DNA of 64,000 nucleotides. Source: Ophioderma brevispina (lineage: Eukaryota > Echinodermata > Ophiuroidea > Amphilepidida > Ophiodermatidae). Numbering within the stretch: the first letter of the stretch is position 1; each line of letters opens with the position of its first letter. The notes under the pieces were generated by a model. It did no database searches. It worked only from the letters and a program-made list of their open reading frames with translations, and was not told where the DNA came from. This document shows positions 47,221-58,562 of the stretch, in pieces. The stretch spans positions 45,595-109,594 of the forward strand of contig JAMKCH010007111.1 in the NCBI GenBank assembly GCA_023653785.1, in the 5' to 3' direction. The translations under genes were made by a program, and so were the position numbers.

Positions 47221-47933
47221 CACTTAGTGCCCAAGGGGGGGGGGGGGGGGGGTTCCATAGTACCCAACATTTGATTTTTTTTTTTGCGATTTCTCGGTTA
47301 CGCAATCACATTTTTCAAGAGTTTTTTTGGCTATTTGTCTGGATTTATGAATACGCCTTCTCCTTTACAAAACTTAAATCCGCCCCGGCTTCATGAAGAA
47401 TAATTAGGTGGGTCCCTTAGAAACCCCCCCCCCCCTTGGGCCCTAACTGGATGAACAAAAAGATATTTTACTAATTAAAAAATTAAAGTATTAAATCTTA
47501 GGATTTATTTGCTTAGATATATACCTGACGGAGGTAATTAATTATAATTAATAATAACTTAAATCAATACCTTTTCTTGCTGATAGCATCAATTTTAATT
47601 TTGTCATGCCGTGCTCGTAACTGTGTACGTCATGTGAAAAATAAGGCGATTTGAAGTTTCTGAGAACCATACAAGATGGTATAAAATTTGGCTATATTTT
47701 GCAGATTATTTTAATTGTTTTGGTTCAAAACCTTATATTGGAGTTTGCTGAGGATGGAAATATGCGAACCACTCCTTTCCGAAGAGGGTATGTGGTTCTT
47801 ACGGACCCCCATTTATGTGTGTTAGTGTCATGATCAAAACTCCCACGGGAAGTGGTTATCCTGGGTTGGTCCCCTAGGAACCCCCCCCCCCTTGGCACTA
47901 ACGGAAGTTTTTTTTTAGCTTGGGCACTTAGTG
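47221..47933. mobile_element. Element E': inverted copy of E with three poly-G/C tracts
   Basis: The ends CACTTAGTGCCCAAGG and, on the opposite strand, CACTAAGTGCCCAAGC are flanked by TTAC (47217-47220 and 47934-47937). Block A shows the empty site as ATTGGTGTTAACCAACAC near 16213-16230. The sequence is the reverse complement of E throughout (for example GCTGATAGCATCAATTTTAA, TCTGAGAACCATACAAGATG). Tracts are G18 at 47235-47252, C12 at 47424-47435 and C11 at 47881-47891. Confidence 0.85.
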
Positions 47934-48419
47934 TTACTAACACCCATACCTCTGTTTCAGCCTACTAACGGAAATCCCCATCCCAGGGGACCTATTAAAA
48001 ATAATGCAAAATCTTTTAACTATAATAGAACACTCATTTTACACGCTCCCCCACCCGTCGTTACCTTAGAGCCTCGATTGACCGGGCAAAATAAATGAAA
48101 TTGGGTTATTTTATAGAGTCTATTATTTCCCGGACTTTATAAAGGCTATCATCAATTGATTACGTCTGGCTATATCCTTGTGCCGCTGTTTCATGAATAA
48201 CACAATCCGGTTGTAACTTATAGTGTAAGTAAAGGGGATGGACCTGTGTAACAGGAACGGAGTGGAGTGCCCGTCTCTCTTTCGATGCGATTGTGCTACA
48301 CTCCACCATTTTTTTTTTTTTTGCCGTAGGGGATCGCCAAACCTCTTCTACAGCGCGTTACCTTCTCCCAACATTAAATAATGCTGATATCCGTTTATAC
48401 ACCTGGATACAGCGGATTA

Positions 48420-48530
48420 TTGAAGTGTTTTATCAATAGCGCGATCCATTGGTCACAGCGGTGCTCGAACCCGCAACATTTAGCGTGTGGATCGGGCACT
48501 TTATCCACTGGACCACATGTTTGTTCAATT
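48420..48530 (-). mobile_element. tRNA-like SINE head
   Basis: On the minus strand an A box TGGTCCAGTGG (48515-48505), fitting the Pol III consensus, is followed 34 bases later by GGTTCGAGCAC (48471-48461), a near-perfect B box, and then CGCTGTGACCAATGG. The stretch around the boxes could be drawn as a degenerate tRNA, but no full cloverleaf or anticodon arm could be assigned with confidence. SINE is therefore preferred over a tRNA gene. Confidence 0.65.
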
Positions 48531-48564
48531 ATAGTATTCTTAAGTCCATTTTTCCACAGACTGA

Positions 48565-48642
48565 TATTATTATATTATTATTATTATTGTTATTATTCTC
48601 ATTTTTATTATTATCATTATTATAATTATCATTATTATTTGT
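48565..48642 (+). repeat. (TTA)n microsatellite
   Basis: ATTATTATTATTATTGTTATTATT and TTATTATTATCATTATTATAATTATC form an interrupted trinucleotide array. Confidence 0.85.
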
Positions 48643-49088
48643 CTTGGCCTTCGTATAAAGGTTTCATTCTATTTTTGTGAACCTGTTTTTTTTTTCGAAC
48701 AACCAGCTGATTTACATGTGGTCCACATTCAGGTTAGTATGATATTGATTTTATATCTCTTTGCTTTCGAGACACTTAAATGTGCCTTTCAGCTATGCTC
48801 TGAACCTTCTGTGCAAACGAGCATTTACTCTTTTAAATAGACCATGGTTACCCTTTTGTCCAACATGTTGCCCACTATATTTCTTTATCTTCCTTGAAAG
48901 AGAGGAGTCTCTCATTTCCTTTAGCATTGCAAATTATATCAGCTCCTCTTCTTTGAATACTTCCATGTCCAAATGTAGAGATAGTAGACCACTACCTATA
49001 TGGTGTGCAGATACATCGGCTTCACTTTGACGAAATGGGAACAGAACTGTTGGATAATATAGGCAAGAAGGGTTTTGTCACGAGCGAA

Positions 49089-49238
49089 TGATGATGATGA
49101 TGATGATGATTGATGATGATGATGACGATGATGATGATGAGATGATGATGATGACGATGATGATGATGATGACGATGATGATGATGATGATGATGATGAT
49201 GACGATGATGATGATGATGAGATGATGATGATGATGAT
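49089..49238 (+). repeat. (GAT)n microsatellite, about 150 bp
   Basis: GATGATGATGATGAT units with occasional GAC and single-base slips (TGATTGATGAT, GAGATGATG). The serine-, histidine- or isoleucine-rich frames read from it are artefacts. Confidence 0.95.
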
Positions 49239-49617
49239 TGCCCTAAGATCCATTTGATGAGCATTTTCAATTGATATTTCTAATATTTAAGCGCACATCT
49301 AAACTATATTTATCCGAGTAACGTAAAATCGTATTTCATCAGCTTTCAGACATAATAATTACGCGGAAAAGTCGAATCACGTAAGGAGGTGGGTGACAAG
49401 ATGTTGAACTCTACACTGCTCACTACACTGAGATTGTCTTACAGTGTAGAGTATGTAATGTTTCTTTGAATTGCATCGCAGACTAAATTCCCATACAAAG
49501 GGTGGTAAACAGGCTAAATATATCATTTCAAGGAGGTTAGGTCCACGTTTATTTAAAATTTAAATCAGATTTATTCCCCAAAATGATCACTTTTTCAATG
49601 TCAACCGGCCCTTAACT

Positions 49618-49900
49618 GGATGTTAGGGGGGGGAGGGGGGGGAGGGGCGACGTTTTTCAAAAGGGGACTTTTTCCCCTTCGCCCCTCCCCAAAAAGGAAG
49701 GGTAATTTGGCAAAAGGTACCTTTTACCGAAATGTTCACCTTTTTCCCTACAAAATAGCAAAAACCCCGATTTGGGTTCGCTCCGGCTCGCAAAATCGAT
49801 GTGTAGGCCTTTGAGCCATTTTAGGGGGATTTGGGGCTTTTTTTGAAATGGGGGGGGGGGGGCGTCCGCCCTCGCGTCCCTCCCTGGTTCTGACCTGCAT
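49618..49900. repeat. G-rich decayed element
   Basis: GGGGGGGGAGGGGGGGGAGGGG at 49626-49647 and a G13 run at 49850-49862 bracket a stretch that includes AAGGGGACTTTTTCCCCTTC, TTTGGGTTCGCTCCGGCTCG and CAAAATCGATG. The composition and the two G tracts suggest a mobile element like E, but no clear terminal inverted repeats could be paired. Confidence 0.4.
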
Positions 49901-51404
49901 GTCACATACAACTATTCGAAATATTGTTTTCTGGCATTTAGTTTTCCCGATTCTCAAGATCAACTTTTATTAGCATTGTATCCTCAGGTGGTTTTTTCAA
50001 AGTGTTAAATGACCTCTCTTGCCCAGTTTGGATATCAACCTCGCCAGCAAAAAACAGGTAAGGCTTTAAGGCAGAGGCAGGCAATGACCCCACATATCCT
50101 TTATATAACACAACTTCAATTCAACTTCTAAGAATCAAACCAGATTAAATCCTGTCAAAACATTTTAGACTCTGCAAAATTGAATTAAACCATAAGATGT
50201 AACAGAGAAGATGTTATCTGTTACACGTCCACATCCAATATACAGTATCTTGATGATACAGGCATTGTAGATACTAAGCTCTTGTGTTTTCTTTGTTATA
50301 AAACTATTATTCTTGCTAATGTACAGGTAAGGGGTAACACTAAAGCCAACTGTCTTTGTCCAGCCCAGTAGACATATATTAATGCCTGTTGTAAGTGCTT
50401 CACCGTACCCCCACTAGAAAAAAAGTTTTAAACCTTCAGCCAGGTACTATTAAGATTCATCCAAATCGATCTTCCCAACACTGACCAATCGGTCTACTGG
50501 TCAAGACAGGAGGTTCTCAGTCGAAACGGAAATGATTGGAGCCCTATTAGTCTATGAGCTCACATAAACAGGAAAGGAGATTAAGTTCTCTTTACGTTTC
50601 AATGCAACATGCCGAAATCACGGTGGTTATTTAGCATCTATCAATGGACCATAATACTCGTCTGTAGCCGCTTATCTCAATAAACTGATACTCGCGGAAA
50701 TACGAACGATTAGATGCTGCTAGGTGATCAATTGATGTGACAATATGTATAGAGGTATACAAATAAATTTACTGTCACAGAGCAGCTGTCGACTTTAATA
50801 AACGAGAGATAATGGTACATCATCATTTTGTCCGATCACCCCCGCCCATCCCAGCATAAAGATCGTTTTTCGATGAATATACTATAGTATTCATGTTTCC
50901 TTCAATTTTGAAATACATCCACACAAGGACACACCATTTCCACATGATGTTATCCATAAAAGATTATTGCCAACAATGAAATAATAACTCTACGGATATA
51001 TCAAATGATCAAGGGGCAGTACAGGATACAATACATGGAAATGTATTTTGTCATATCTTGCTAAAATATCAATATCGAATCTCTAAACGAATTTTAAAGA
51101 AACTAAATGACGCAAGGAATCTAAAACCATAGCACGAACTGTTGGTAAAGGCATAAAATCGAATACATTCATGTGTGGAGGAATGCCTGATATGTAAGAG
51201 AAAAGACCACTACAGCCACCAGAAAACATACATTAAAGCCTAAATTTTTTGCCACTTAGATTTATCCACCCGGAATCAAATTTCCAGGGGCGTTCATATT
51301 TTTTTTACTGAATCCTATTCAAATAGATCAACCCCAAATTTCAGTAAGTGTTGTGTTTAAATTAATGGGGTGTGTGCACGGTGAATTGGAATTGTCCGGT
51401 TCGA
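49901..51404. other. Unassigned, apparently single-copy stretch
   Basis: No inverted repeats, poly-G runs or matches to other parts of the window were noticed, which sets it apart. No coding-like exon was recognised either. It could hold regulatory DNA, but nothing in the sequence shows this. Confidence 0.4.
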
Positions 51405-51505
51405 TCCATGATTAATAACGATAATAATAATCACGAGATTTATATTGCGCTTTTTACCTGAGGATTCAAAGTGCTCCGCCATTATTATTACGCTGCTATC
51501 AGGAA
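51405..51505 (-). mobile_element. SINE 3' tail fragment
   Basis: On the minus strand: GGAGCACTTTGAATCCTCAG, GTAAAAAGCGCAATATAAAT, then CTCGTG and ATTATTATTATCG. AGCGCAATATAAAT followed by an ATT repeat is the tail type of the SINE at 500-788. No Pol III boxes remain. Confidence 0.7.
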
Positions 51506-53216
51506 TTCATCAGACTCAATTCCCTCCCTTTAAAACCTAGTCCTAGTACATGCTGTGCGATCCAGTCTCCGTGCCATGTACGTCTTATGTAGCCTAAAGG
51601 TTAAAACTGGCAATGCATCAAGATATAGTAGGGTGCAATTCGATTTTTTTTCTATAATCCTTCATAAATCTACTGCGACGTAGCCGTCACCGTAACCTGC
51701 AGTGACCTGGTTGACCTGCAATAAATCAATTAGGAGTGCAACGGAAGTAACCAACATTGTAGTACATTGCTAATGCAGTGCTGTGCAGTTGCTAGCAGTA
51801 TGGACGGACCTTCAGGAATAGTATAAGTCATAATATACTATATCTATGATCTGGCCAAAAGCTACAATATTCTTGTTGCAAGCAAGAATATTAGTATCGG
51901 TAACCAAAAGATGGTTGTTTGAACCGGTGTGTGTTTTGTTTGGGTCATTTATTTATTTTATATTGATATGCATATCACATCTGTGATCAAATGGGTTTTC
52001 ATATAACCTTTGTGAACAAACTACAGAAACACAATCATGAAGACACATTTGATTTTGTTGGTTATGGTCGTGGAGCGAGCAATCTACAGAGCCAAATCTT
52101 TTCCCTGTGTGTCAATGTTGTTTGGACAGATTTCCATTTAAACTATCTTTGATGTATGCAAGTGATCACTCTCTCATCTTTTCTGGTCATTTGAGCGGAA
52201 AATCTGATGCATCACTTTCACCTGCGGTTAGTAGTCCATGTTTTTATGATTGACCCAAAACAAATTGCAAAAAAAACAATTTGGTGTTAATATACTGTGA
52301 AATTGTCTAAAAATAATATATTAAAAAGTTTAACACCAAAATCAACTCATGGAACATGTTGAAATAAGGGGGAAACATTTGTACAGGGGTAACAATTTAG
52401 AATTGTTGAATTGATTTAAATGATGTACCAATTTAAACAAGGTCATCCTGGGATAAATTCATAGAATGGTCCCATTTGATCGGAACGGTTGTAAATTGTC
52501 AATTTAGTCCTTTGATAATTAATGTAAATAGCTTCTTTGTTTGATCGTTCTATATAAGAATTACAGAGCTATAACTAGTGACCTCCCATAGACCCTTTAG
52601 CCCCCAGTCACATTTTGCGTTCCAATTATGCAACGAATATCATAGATAGTGCAACCAGTATATTTTCAGCTCTTGTACCATTAGATGAACAATTTGACGC
52701 CATTTTTATAACGAACGGATACATCTGAAAATTTACCCAAAATTATGACCTTGAACCTATTTTGACTCATAACTATTGAACTACAACCTGCAGATAGGGC
52801 AACTATACCTTTTTTTTAAATCCTGGAAAGGTGACGAATACGTTGGCATACTTTTGACGCGTTTTGTTCCTTTTCATTTTTTGACCCCTTTTAAACTTTA
52901 CCCCCTTAAAAATTGATTTTGGTAAACTTTTGATATGTTGTTTTTAAAGGTTTTCTCAATACAAATCTGGAGAAAATGATTCTTTTGCAATTAGTTTTGT
53001 GTTAAGGCATCGTTTATTCTATTTTGACTGGTCTATATAGGGTATGTCATCAAGTCGAAGGGTAAGGGATGGGGGAGTGGTTGCCACCCCAGGATATCTT
53101 ATGGTGATTTTTTTAAATAGTATGCACAGTATGGTCTAAAACGTTTATGGCTCTAAAATGTTTATGTAAAACTACTCGATTGTCATCATTTAGAGCAGAA
53201 AACTCGTTGACTCGAT
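51506..53216. other. Unassigned, apparently single-copy stretch
   Basis: Another stretch without recognised repeats. A 34-codon open frame at 52037-52141 starts MKTHLILLVMVV, but has no splice or family support (see rejected items). Confidence 0.4.
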
Positions 53217-53628
53217 GACGTCATTGTGACGCCTACGATATCTGTTGGTATTTTTGGTGTAAAAGGAAAGGGTAGGACCGTAGCTACCTACTGGTATGAA
53301 AATCATAAGCAACGGTTGCTGTATAACAAACTCTCGAGGGGGTGGTACCCCCCCCCCCCCCCCCCGGTAAACCGTGTTTAAAAAGGTCATGGTTAATCGA
53401 GTGTTCATAGTACACGTTGAATTGTTCCTAGTCATTGTATTCTTAAATTAAAGAAAGTAACATAATGTCTTTTTAAATCATATTCTTCTATTCACACAAA
53501 CTTTTTTGACACCAAACGAAATTAACGAGTTTCCAATTGGAATGTTGTCTGCCAAATGAACTCAAGTTGAAAGGAAAACATTTTCTGATTCTTTTTTTAA
53601 TGCCTTATTTATTTTATTATTAGTTTAA

Positions 53629-54142
53629 AGAGACACTGGCACATTTTGAAAAATAGTGCGCCCTCAAGATTTTTCAAAATCGATATTTTTGCATGGTTGT
53701 AAGGTTTTTATATACAAAAGCCCTCACCCGAAATGATTAAGACCAAATCAGCTTCCTTATGGGTAAACAAAACGATTTTGTAAGTTACTCGCGGCGACGT
53801 TAAATCAGCAGACGACGAAAATGGCATTTAACACAAGAACACGCACGCCGTATACATGTTTCCCACGCTATGCACACTGTTGATCGGTCTATAACCTTTG
53901 TGGTTTTAATATCAGTGAGTACAAGTCAAAAATATTCATGTAATATACACATTGTTGATTAAAGTTATGGAAAACTTAAAAGTTTGCTACAAATTACCTG
54001 GATGTCTTTATCCTCATATCAATGTCTGTTTTTGGGTATGTTATTTTATTTTAAAATATATCTCTGTTCTTCCAAAGGCCTAGACTATCATTTGAGAGCA
54101 AATTGAGAAATTTATATTTTGTGAAAATGTGCCAGTGCCGCT
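53629..54142. mobile_element. 514-bp TTAA-flanked MITE
   Basis: TTAA is present at 53625-53628 and 54143-54146. The termini AGAGACACTGGCACATTTTG and AGCGGCACTGGCACATTTTC (opposite strand) pair over about 26 bases. Block C shows the uninterrupted site ATTAGTAAACGTGGG near 35094. A diverged, end-truncated copy is at 41371-41830. The shared GGCACATTTT near the ends links it loosely to the family at 5071. No coding capacity. Confidence 0.9.
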
Positions 54143-54238
54143 TTAAACGTGGGATACAATGGCCGCTCAGAAAGCGAATCGCATTACAAAATTAACAGAT
54201 GTCACCATTGGACAGGCAGAAACGTTAGCAGTGGTGCT

Positions 54239-54435
54239 CAGTGGCGGATTTAAGAGTCAGCAGTGTCAGCAGCTGCTGACAGCCCCCCCCCCCCCCCAAC
54301 AAAAACAAATATTGTTTCAGGGCCCTCAGACACCCCTAGTCGTACTAAAGTGCGACATTGCGTCGCAAAATAAAGAGCTCTAAAGGGCCCGACCTTAAGC
54401 TGCTGACAGGGCCCTCCTCCTTAAATCCACCGCTG
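54239..54435. mobile_element. 197-bp hAT-type MITE with 8-bp target duplication
   Basis: An exact 8-bp duplication GTGGTGCT flanks the element (54231-54238 and 54436-54443). The termini CAGTGGCGGATTTAAG and CAGCGGTGGATTTAAG pair with two mismatches. Block C has a single GTGGTGCT at 35185-35192 in the same context and no element. The 8-bp duplication and CAG terminus are hAT hallmarks. A C15 run sits at 54283-54297, and internal GCTGCTGACAG repeats occur near both ends. Confidence 0.95.
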
Positions 54436-54932
54436 GTGGTGCTGTGTCAATCATACTTTCGAAGGGGCCCATATTTGAGCTACAGTTAAGGGGAGATTTG
54501 AAGGAATTCAGGAATTTAGAATTCAATTTGGGATTACAATCCCCCATCCATATGATTGTACATCAATATTAATCTACGGCCCTTTCTTAAAAATTAAATC
54601 AAAAACCAAATATGTCAAAAGATTATGATGATTCGTGCTTGTCTGTTTTGTTTTTCTCTTGTTATGATTTGGTAAATGTTCAATATGTCATTTTGTCCAA
54701 AGAGAGGCAGCAAAAGACTTCCACCAAAACTATAAATTGCTTAACTCTAACGTATCAATGGACTACATTACATCTTAGTATGCAAAACTAACGTGATGTA
54801 TGCGTCACTGTAAATATAAAAATTATTACATACATAGATAATTCCTCCTTGTAACGGAGTCCACACCTTAACAGCTATGAATTCCCGCCTTTCAAAAGTA
54901 AAGGTCGTTGCTAGTAATGACAGGATGCCGGG

Positions 54933-55332
54933 CAGTGGCGTAGCTAGGATTTTCATATTGGGGGGCCAGTGTCGCATCTCAACCGACAGAAATAGGTAGG
55001 GTCCAGGGGCCCGCCTTAGGGCCCCTGTTGGGGTCCAGGGGCGAAGCCCCGGTGGGGGGTGGAGGGGGCGAAGCCCCCTGAAAAATTATGCGTTTTATAT
55101 GCTTTAAATGTCTTCTGAGGGCTAATTTTTGTACGATTTTGTAAAATTTACTTGTCGCACGCTGTCCATTGAACTTTAGACCTATACTTTGCCGACAGTT
55201 CGGCCTGCAAGTGCCATGACCTGAATTTTTCAAGTGAACCGACGGCTCATCTCAACCGACGAAATCAATTATTGAGGGGCCGCGGCCCCCCCCCCCCCCC
55301 CCCCCCCGCCCCCCCCCCCCGGCACGCCACTG
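54933..55332. mobile_element. 400-bp hAT-type MITE with 8-bp target duplication
   Basis: ATGCCGGG is duplicated exactly at 54925-54932 and 55333-55340. The termini read CAGTGGCGTAGC and CAGTGGCGTGCC. Block C shows the unfilled site as ATGACGGC at 35657-35664. Inside are GGGGTCCAGGGGCGAAGCCC repeats and, at 55286-55320, 22 C, one G and 12 C. The whole is non-coding; the minus open frame at 54979-55233 is a shadow. Confidence 0.92.
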
Positions 55333-56546
55333 ATGCCGGGTTAAAAAGAAAGTAAAGGGCCACTTGTCGGCCCACTAGACAAGTTTAATATACCCAATGT
55401 ACTCGCTGTCACCACAACACTTGCTGTAAAAGCTGCAAATACGTAAGCCACATCCTTACCTCAACAGCGCCTGGCGGCAGTAGGCTCCGCTAATTTTAAA
55501 TACATCGCTATGACTGACATATCGTTTGTACCTTGTCGTTATGTTTTGTAAATCTCATCCGTATTGAATTATTGCCTCGGTTATAGTAATAGCTCTTAGG
55601 AGATAAAAATGCTTGCAGCGTTAGATAGACATATAGGAAGCCTTTTTATGTGAACTTATCACACCGCGTATCAATATTTGCGTATAGTCGTTTTTATTAC
55701 GCCTGGGACGTTCTATTTTTATGACACCACGGTATCATCACTCTTGTTCTATTGTATTTAGTATATGGGCCTGAGGCAGAACGTAGTTAAGTGTACTTCA
55801 GTGACATGCAAATAGTAAATATCTGCCATGGGTTGAATTCAAGGGGCATTATGTAAAAAAAATCGAACTCGACTTTGAATAAATAAACTCTATGTCACCA
55901 CTATGTGATTATCATCCACACTCACTTCCCACCCATTGAACTATTTAGCTATACATTTTAGGTCATTCTCTTAACTTATTGTTGGGAATTCATTACCTGG
56001 CCCATATATTTTCACGAACCGTCTCTGGAAGGTTATTTGCGGTTATCGTGCACGGTTATTTTAGATAAAATACACTTGGCATTACAGGTCACTATTAATA
56101 AAATACATTCGGAAGGAGAGTTCACTAGATAATACACGAGTCACCACTAATGACTAAGCTAGGTCATACTACAAACTATACTATTTACTGTCCAAATCTT
56201 CTATAGATTTTAAAACCACTGTTTGTCAACAAACATGCTTGAGTTGTTATATAGCACTTTGAATGAAATGATTGAAATTTAACAAAGAATATTATAACGA
56301 CTTTGTTTGTCATTATTGAGATTTTATTGAAATTCATATACACAATTTTCATTACAAAATCAAAACACCAGTATTGCCACCATCACCATTATTCAAGGAC
56401 CACTTTCGCGTTATCGCTTTAGAGCGACGTTAAATTTAAAAGTTCGCATCTACTTCATAGAAGGCGAAAGTAGATTTACACCGTTCAGCAATCCTTCTGG
56501 ATACGAAGTTTGACGGGATTGAACACATTTCTCATTTCCTCTGCAG

Positions 56547-56627
56547 ACAACGACCAGTCTTTCAGTTTGAAAACAGTAGCCCGTTCCTCAGGTCAATTGC
56601 AAATTTATATTTGGCAAAGCTTGCAGG
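56547..56627 (+). CDS. Candidate 81-nt exon, unrecognised protein
   Basis: A very good acceptor (TTTCTCATTTCCTCTGCAG, ending at 56546) precedes an open stretch ending at CAGG|GTACGT (donor GT at 56628). The length is a multiple of three, so it would be a symmetric phase-1 exon, reading NDQSFSLKTVARSSGQLQI and on to WQSLQG. No neighbouring exon was found on the plus strand, and a LINE begins 0.8 kb further on. I do not recognise the protein; chance is a real possibility. Confidence 0.22.
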
Positions 56628-56734
56628 GTACGTCATGTTATGATAGTTTGCTAAGAAGTCAACGAAATTGCGAATGGGAACAAGACATTATTGGTTTCCA
56701 GCACCTTGTATCTCATATCTAAATGTGAATGTGA

Positions 56735-57440
56735 TGTGTTCCTTTAAAGCGATTTATTGGTATAAATCTATCGGTACATTTATAATGAAATATCCCTAAA
56801 TAAAACGCACCAGATGGTTTTCATGGCCATTGGAGTATTCCTTGGCGAAAAAAATCCAGATTTATTCCGACCAATATACACATATACAGCGATCATGGAA
56901 GCTACCATGTTTATTCACTGTGGTATATTTACAACGCGCATGCAATACCGAAACCAGAATGAGCCAGCGAAAATATATCCCATACGCGCATCTATCACGT
57001 GCAAGTTTGTCACAAGCCTCATCCTTTTGAACTTCGTTGAGCACACAAGGATAGGAGCGAAGTTCATTCAGAATTTTTTATTGCAAAAAACTACACTTTT
57101 AAAACCTCAGTGATATGAGAAAAATGTTAAGAGGGGTGTTTTAGATATCATTTTGTGATTAACAAAGGCTTTAGTTGGCCTAAACACTATACTAACAATC
57201 CATGAAAACGTGGCCATTTGAAAAGGGGTCGCGTAATATTTAGTTTTATCGCAGAGTTCGCACTGTAACCACTGATCTCTATACAATGGATTGGCTACAC
57301 ACGTATTGTTATATTAGTATGAAGGGAGCAAAGGGGCGGGATCTTGGGTCTTTACCGAAACACAATAGCATTCCAGAGACACCTGTTTAACAGAAGTTGT
57401 ATCCCGTGTGCACGTTTGAGAGACATGCCATCCCATACGC
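56735..57440. other. Unassigned; possible single MITE end at 56738
   Basis: TTAAAGCGATTTATTGG at 56745 resembles the TTAAAG starts of MITEs in this window, but no opposite end was found. The 99-codon frame at 56814-57113 overlaps other frames on both strands and has no recognisable domain. Confidence 0.35.
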
Positions 57441-57446
57441 GCAAAT

Positions 57447-58562
57447 ACAAAAGAAAACTTAGGAGGGTTACAGATTTTAAGGTTGTTTCTAAGGGTCATA
57501 GCATTGCATCTCAAAATTCTGTCAAGTACCTGGGGATTAATTTCGATCAATTTGTCTCGGGTGATGCTATTGCTAAAAATATTATTCAAAAAATGTAATT
57601 CCAGGCTTAGATTTCTTTACAGACATGCAAAGTGTCTTAATTTGCAGAGCCGTAAAACTCTCTGTGTTGCACTTCTCCAATGTCTTTTGACTACTCTGCT
57701 TCCTCCTGGTATAGCGGTATCAGTAGCACACTGAAGCATAAACTTCAAATTTCTCAAAAACAAAATTGTTAGGTACATAAAAAATCTTGGCCCCAGGGCT
57801 CATGTTGGGTAAGAAGAGCTTTCCAGCATTGGCTTTTTAAGCGTTCATGATCGTGTTAAATTTCTCAGACTAAACCACGTCTACAAATCATGCATCATAC
57901 CAATGCTCCTTACCTTTCCGATCACTTTATTAAGATTTCCAATATCCATCCAGAGGTAGTCAATTCAATTCGTTGTCCCTTCAGTCAAGGTTATTGGTTC
58001 CACTACCTTTTTTTTATCAAGCAATCAAAGACTGGAATGCTTTTCCTGCTCATATAAAATCAATGAAAACAAAAAACTCATTCAACGTGCAATAAAGAAG
58101 TACCTTTCCAATGGGGCCAGGGAGGGGGAAGCCAGTCAGTTTATTTATTATTAAAATAATTAATTTTTTCCCCATACTTTTTTGTGCAATATTTTTCCAA
58201 ACTGTTTTTTTTTTTTTTGGTTCGCCACTCTGTTCACTGTTTTCTGCGTCAATTAAATATTTTTCTTTAGTGATTGTTCGTTCTTATCCCCTCCAAGGAC
58301 CCCATTGGAAATAAGCCTGCTTATGCCGGCGTAATGGGCCATCCTGGTATTCAATTTACTACCTCTTGTGTGCTCGGTTTTTATTATTTTTTAATAATTT
58401 CTATTTTAAATTTATTTATTCATTATAATGTGCATTTATTTATTCATTTTCAATGTGTTCTACTATACATGTTTATAATATTATTTTAATTAATTTATAT
58501 TTTATATCTCTTTTATATGTATTATGTATTGAATGTTGTGAATACCGAATAAATCAAATCAA
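57447..58562 (+). pseudogene. LINE reverse-transcriptase C-terminal remnant and 3' tail
   Basis: Starting with KRKLRRVTDFKV (about 57450), the plus strand encodes NSVKYLGINFDQFVSGDAI, the V-K-Y-L-G element that follows the palm of LINE reverse transcriptases. A frameshift near 57595 leads to NSRLRFLYRHAKCLNLQSRK. Further broken frames give SQNKIVRYIKNLGPRAHVG, FLSVHDRVKFLRLNHVYKS and AIKDWNAFPAHIKSM, all typical of the C-terminal part of CR1/L2/Jockey-like proteins. The tail ends in GAATACCGAATAAATCAAAT followed by CAAA. Several frameshifts and a stop make it dead; the 5' part including the YADD active site is missing. Confidence 0.85.

Larger units (their letters stand above)
40628..48300. 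repeat. Large non-coding repeat block B (paralogue of block A)
   Basis: Collinear with block A (see 8740-16560), and its left part also with B' (59400-60345): GCGAATTCAAGAAGTGAGCT, GAAAGTACGATTGATTTGAG, ACTGAGGAATAAGGTCATAT, AAGAGTACAGCAGT. Relative to A it carries extra material at 41.1-42.7 kb (a DR1/GACA repeat, a TTAA MITE and a 400-bp tandem repeat), at 45.4-46.9 kb, and element E' at 47.2-47.9 kb. It lacks the 10.1-12.1 kb part, the 12.3-13.6 kb TIR element and the LINE of A. No gene spans the two copies in common. Confidence 0.8.
53217..56440. repeat. Repeat block D (paralogue of block C)
   Basis: It matches C (34633-38285) in order and orientation; landmarks are given there. Three mobile elements lie in D at positions where C is empty (53629-54142, 54239-54435, 54933-55332), and D is empty where C has its 1.5-kb element. 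After removing insertions both cores are about 2.1 kb. A C18 run at 53348-53365 takes the place of CCCCCCGCTACCACCCCCCA in C (about 34790). Confidence 0.85.

Noticed and set aside
48440..48525. A genuine tRNA gene on the minus strand
   Set aside because: A and B boxes are good, but no complete cloverleaf with anticodon stem could be drawn; SINE head is the better reading.
48996..49270. Serine- and histidine-repeat proteins
   Set aside because: Direct translation of a (GAT)n microsatellite in different frames.
52037..52141. 34-codon frame starting MKTHLILLVMVV, looking like a signal peptide
   Set aside because: Only the first dozen residues are hydrophobic. There is no donor, family match or neighbour exon, and frames of this length arise by chance in A+T-rich DNA.
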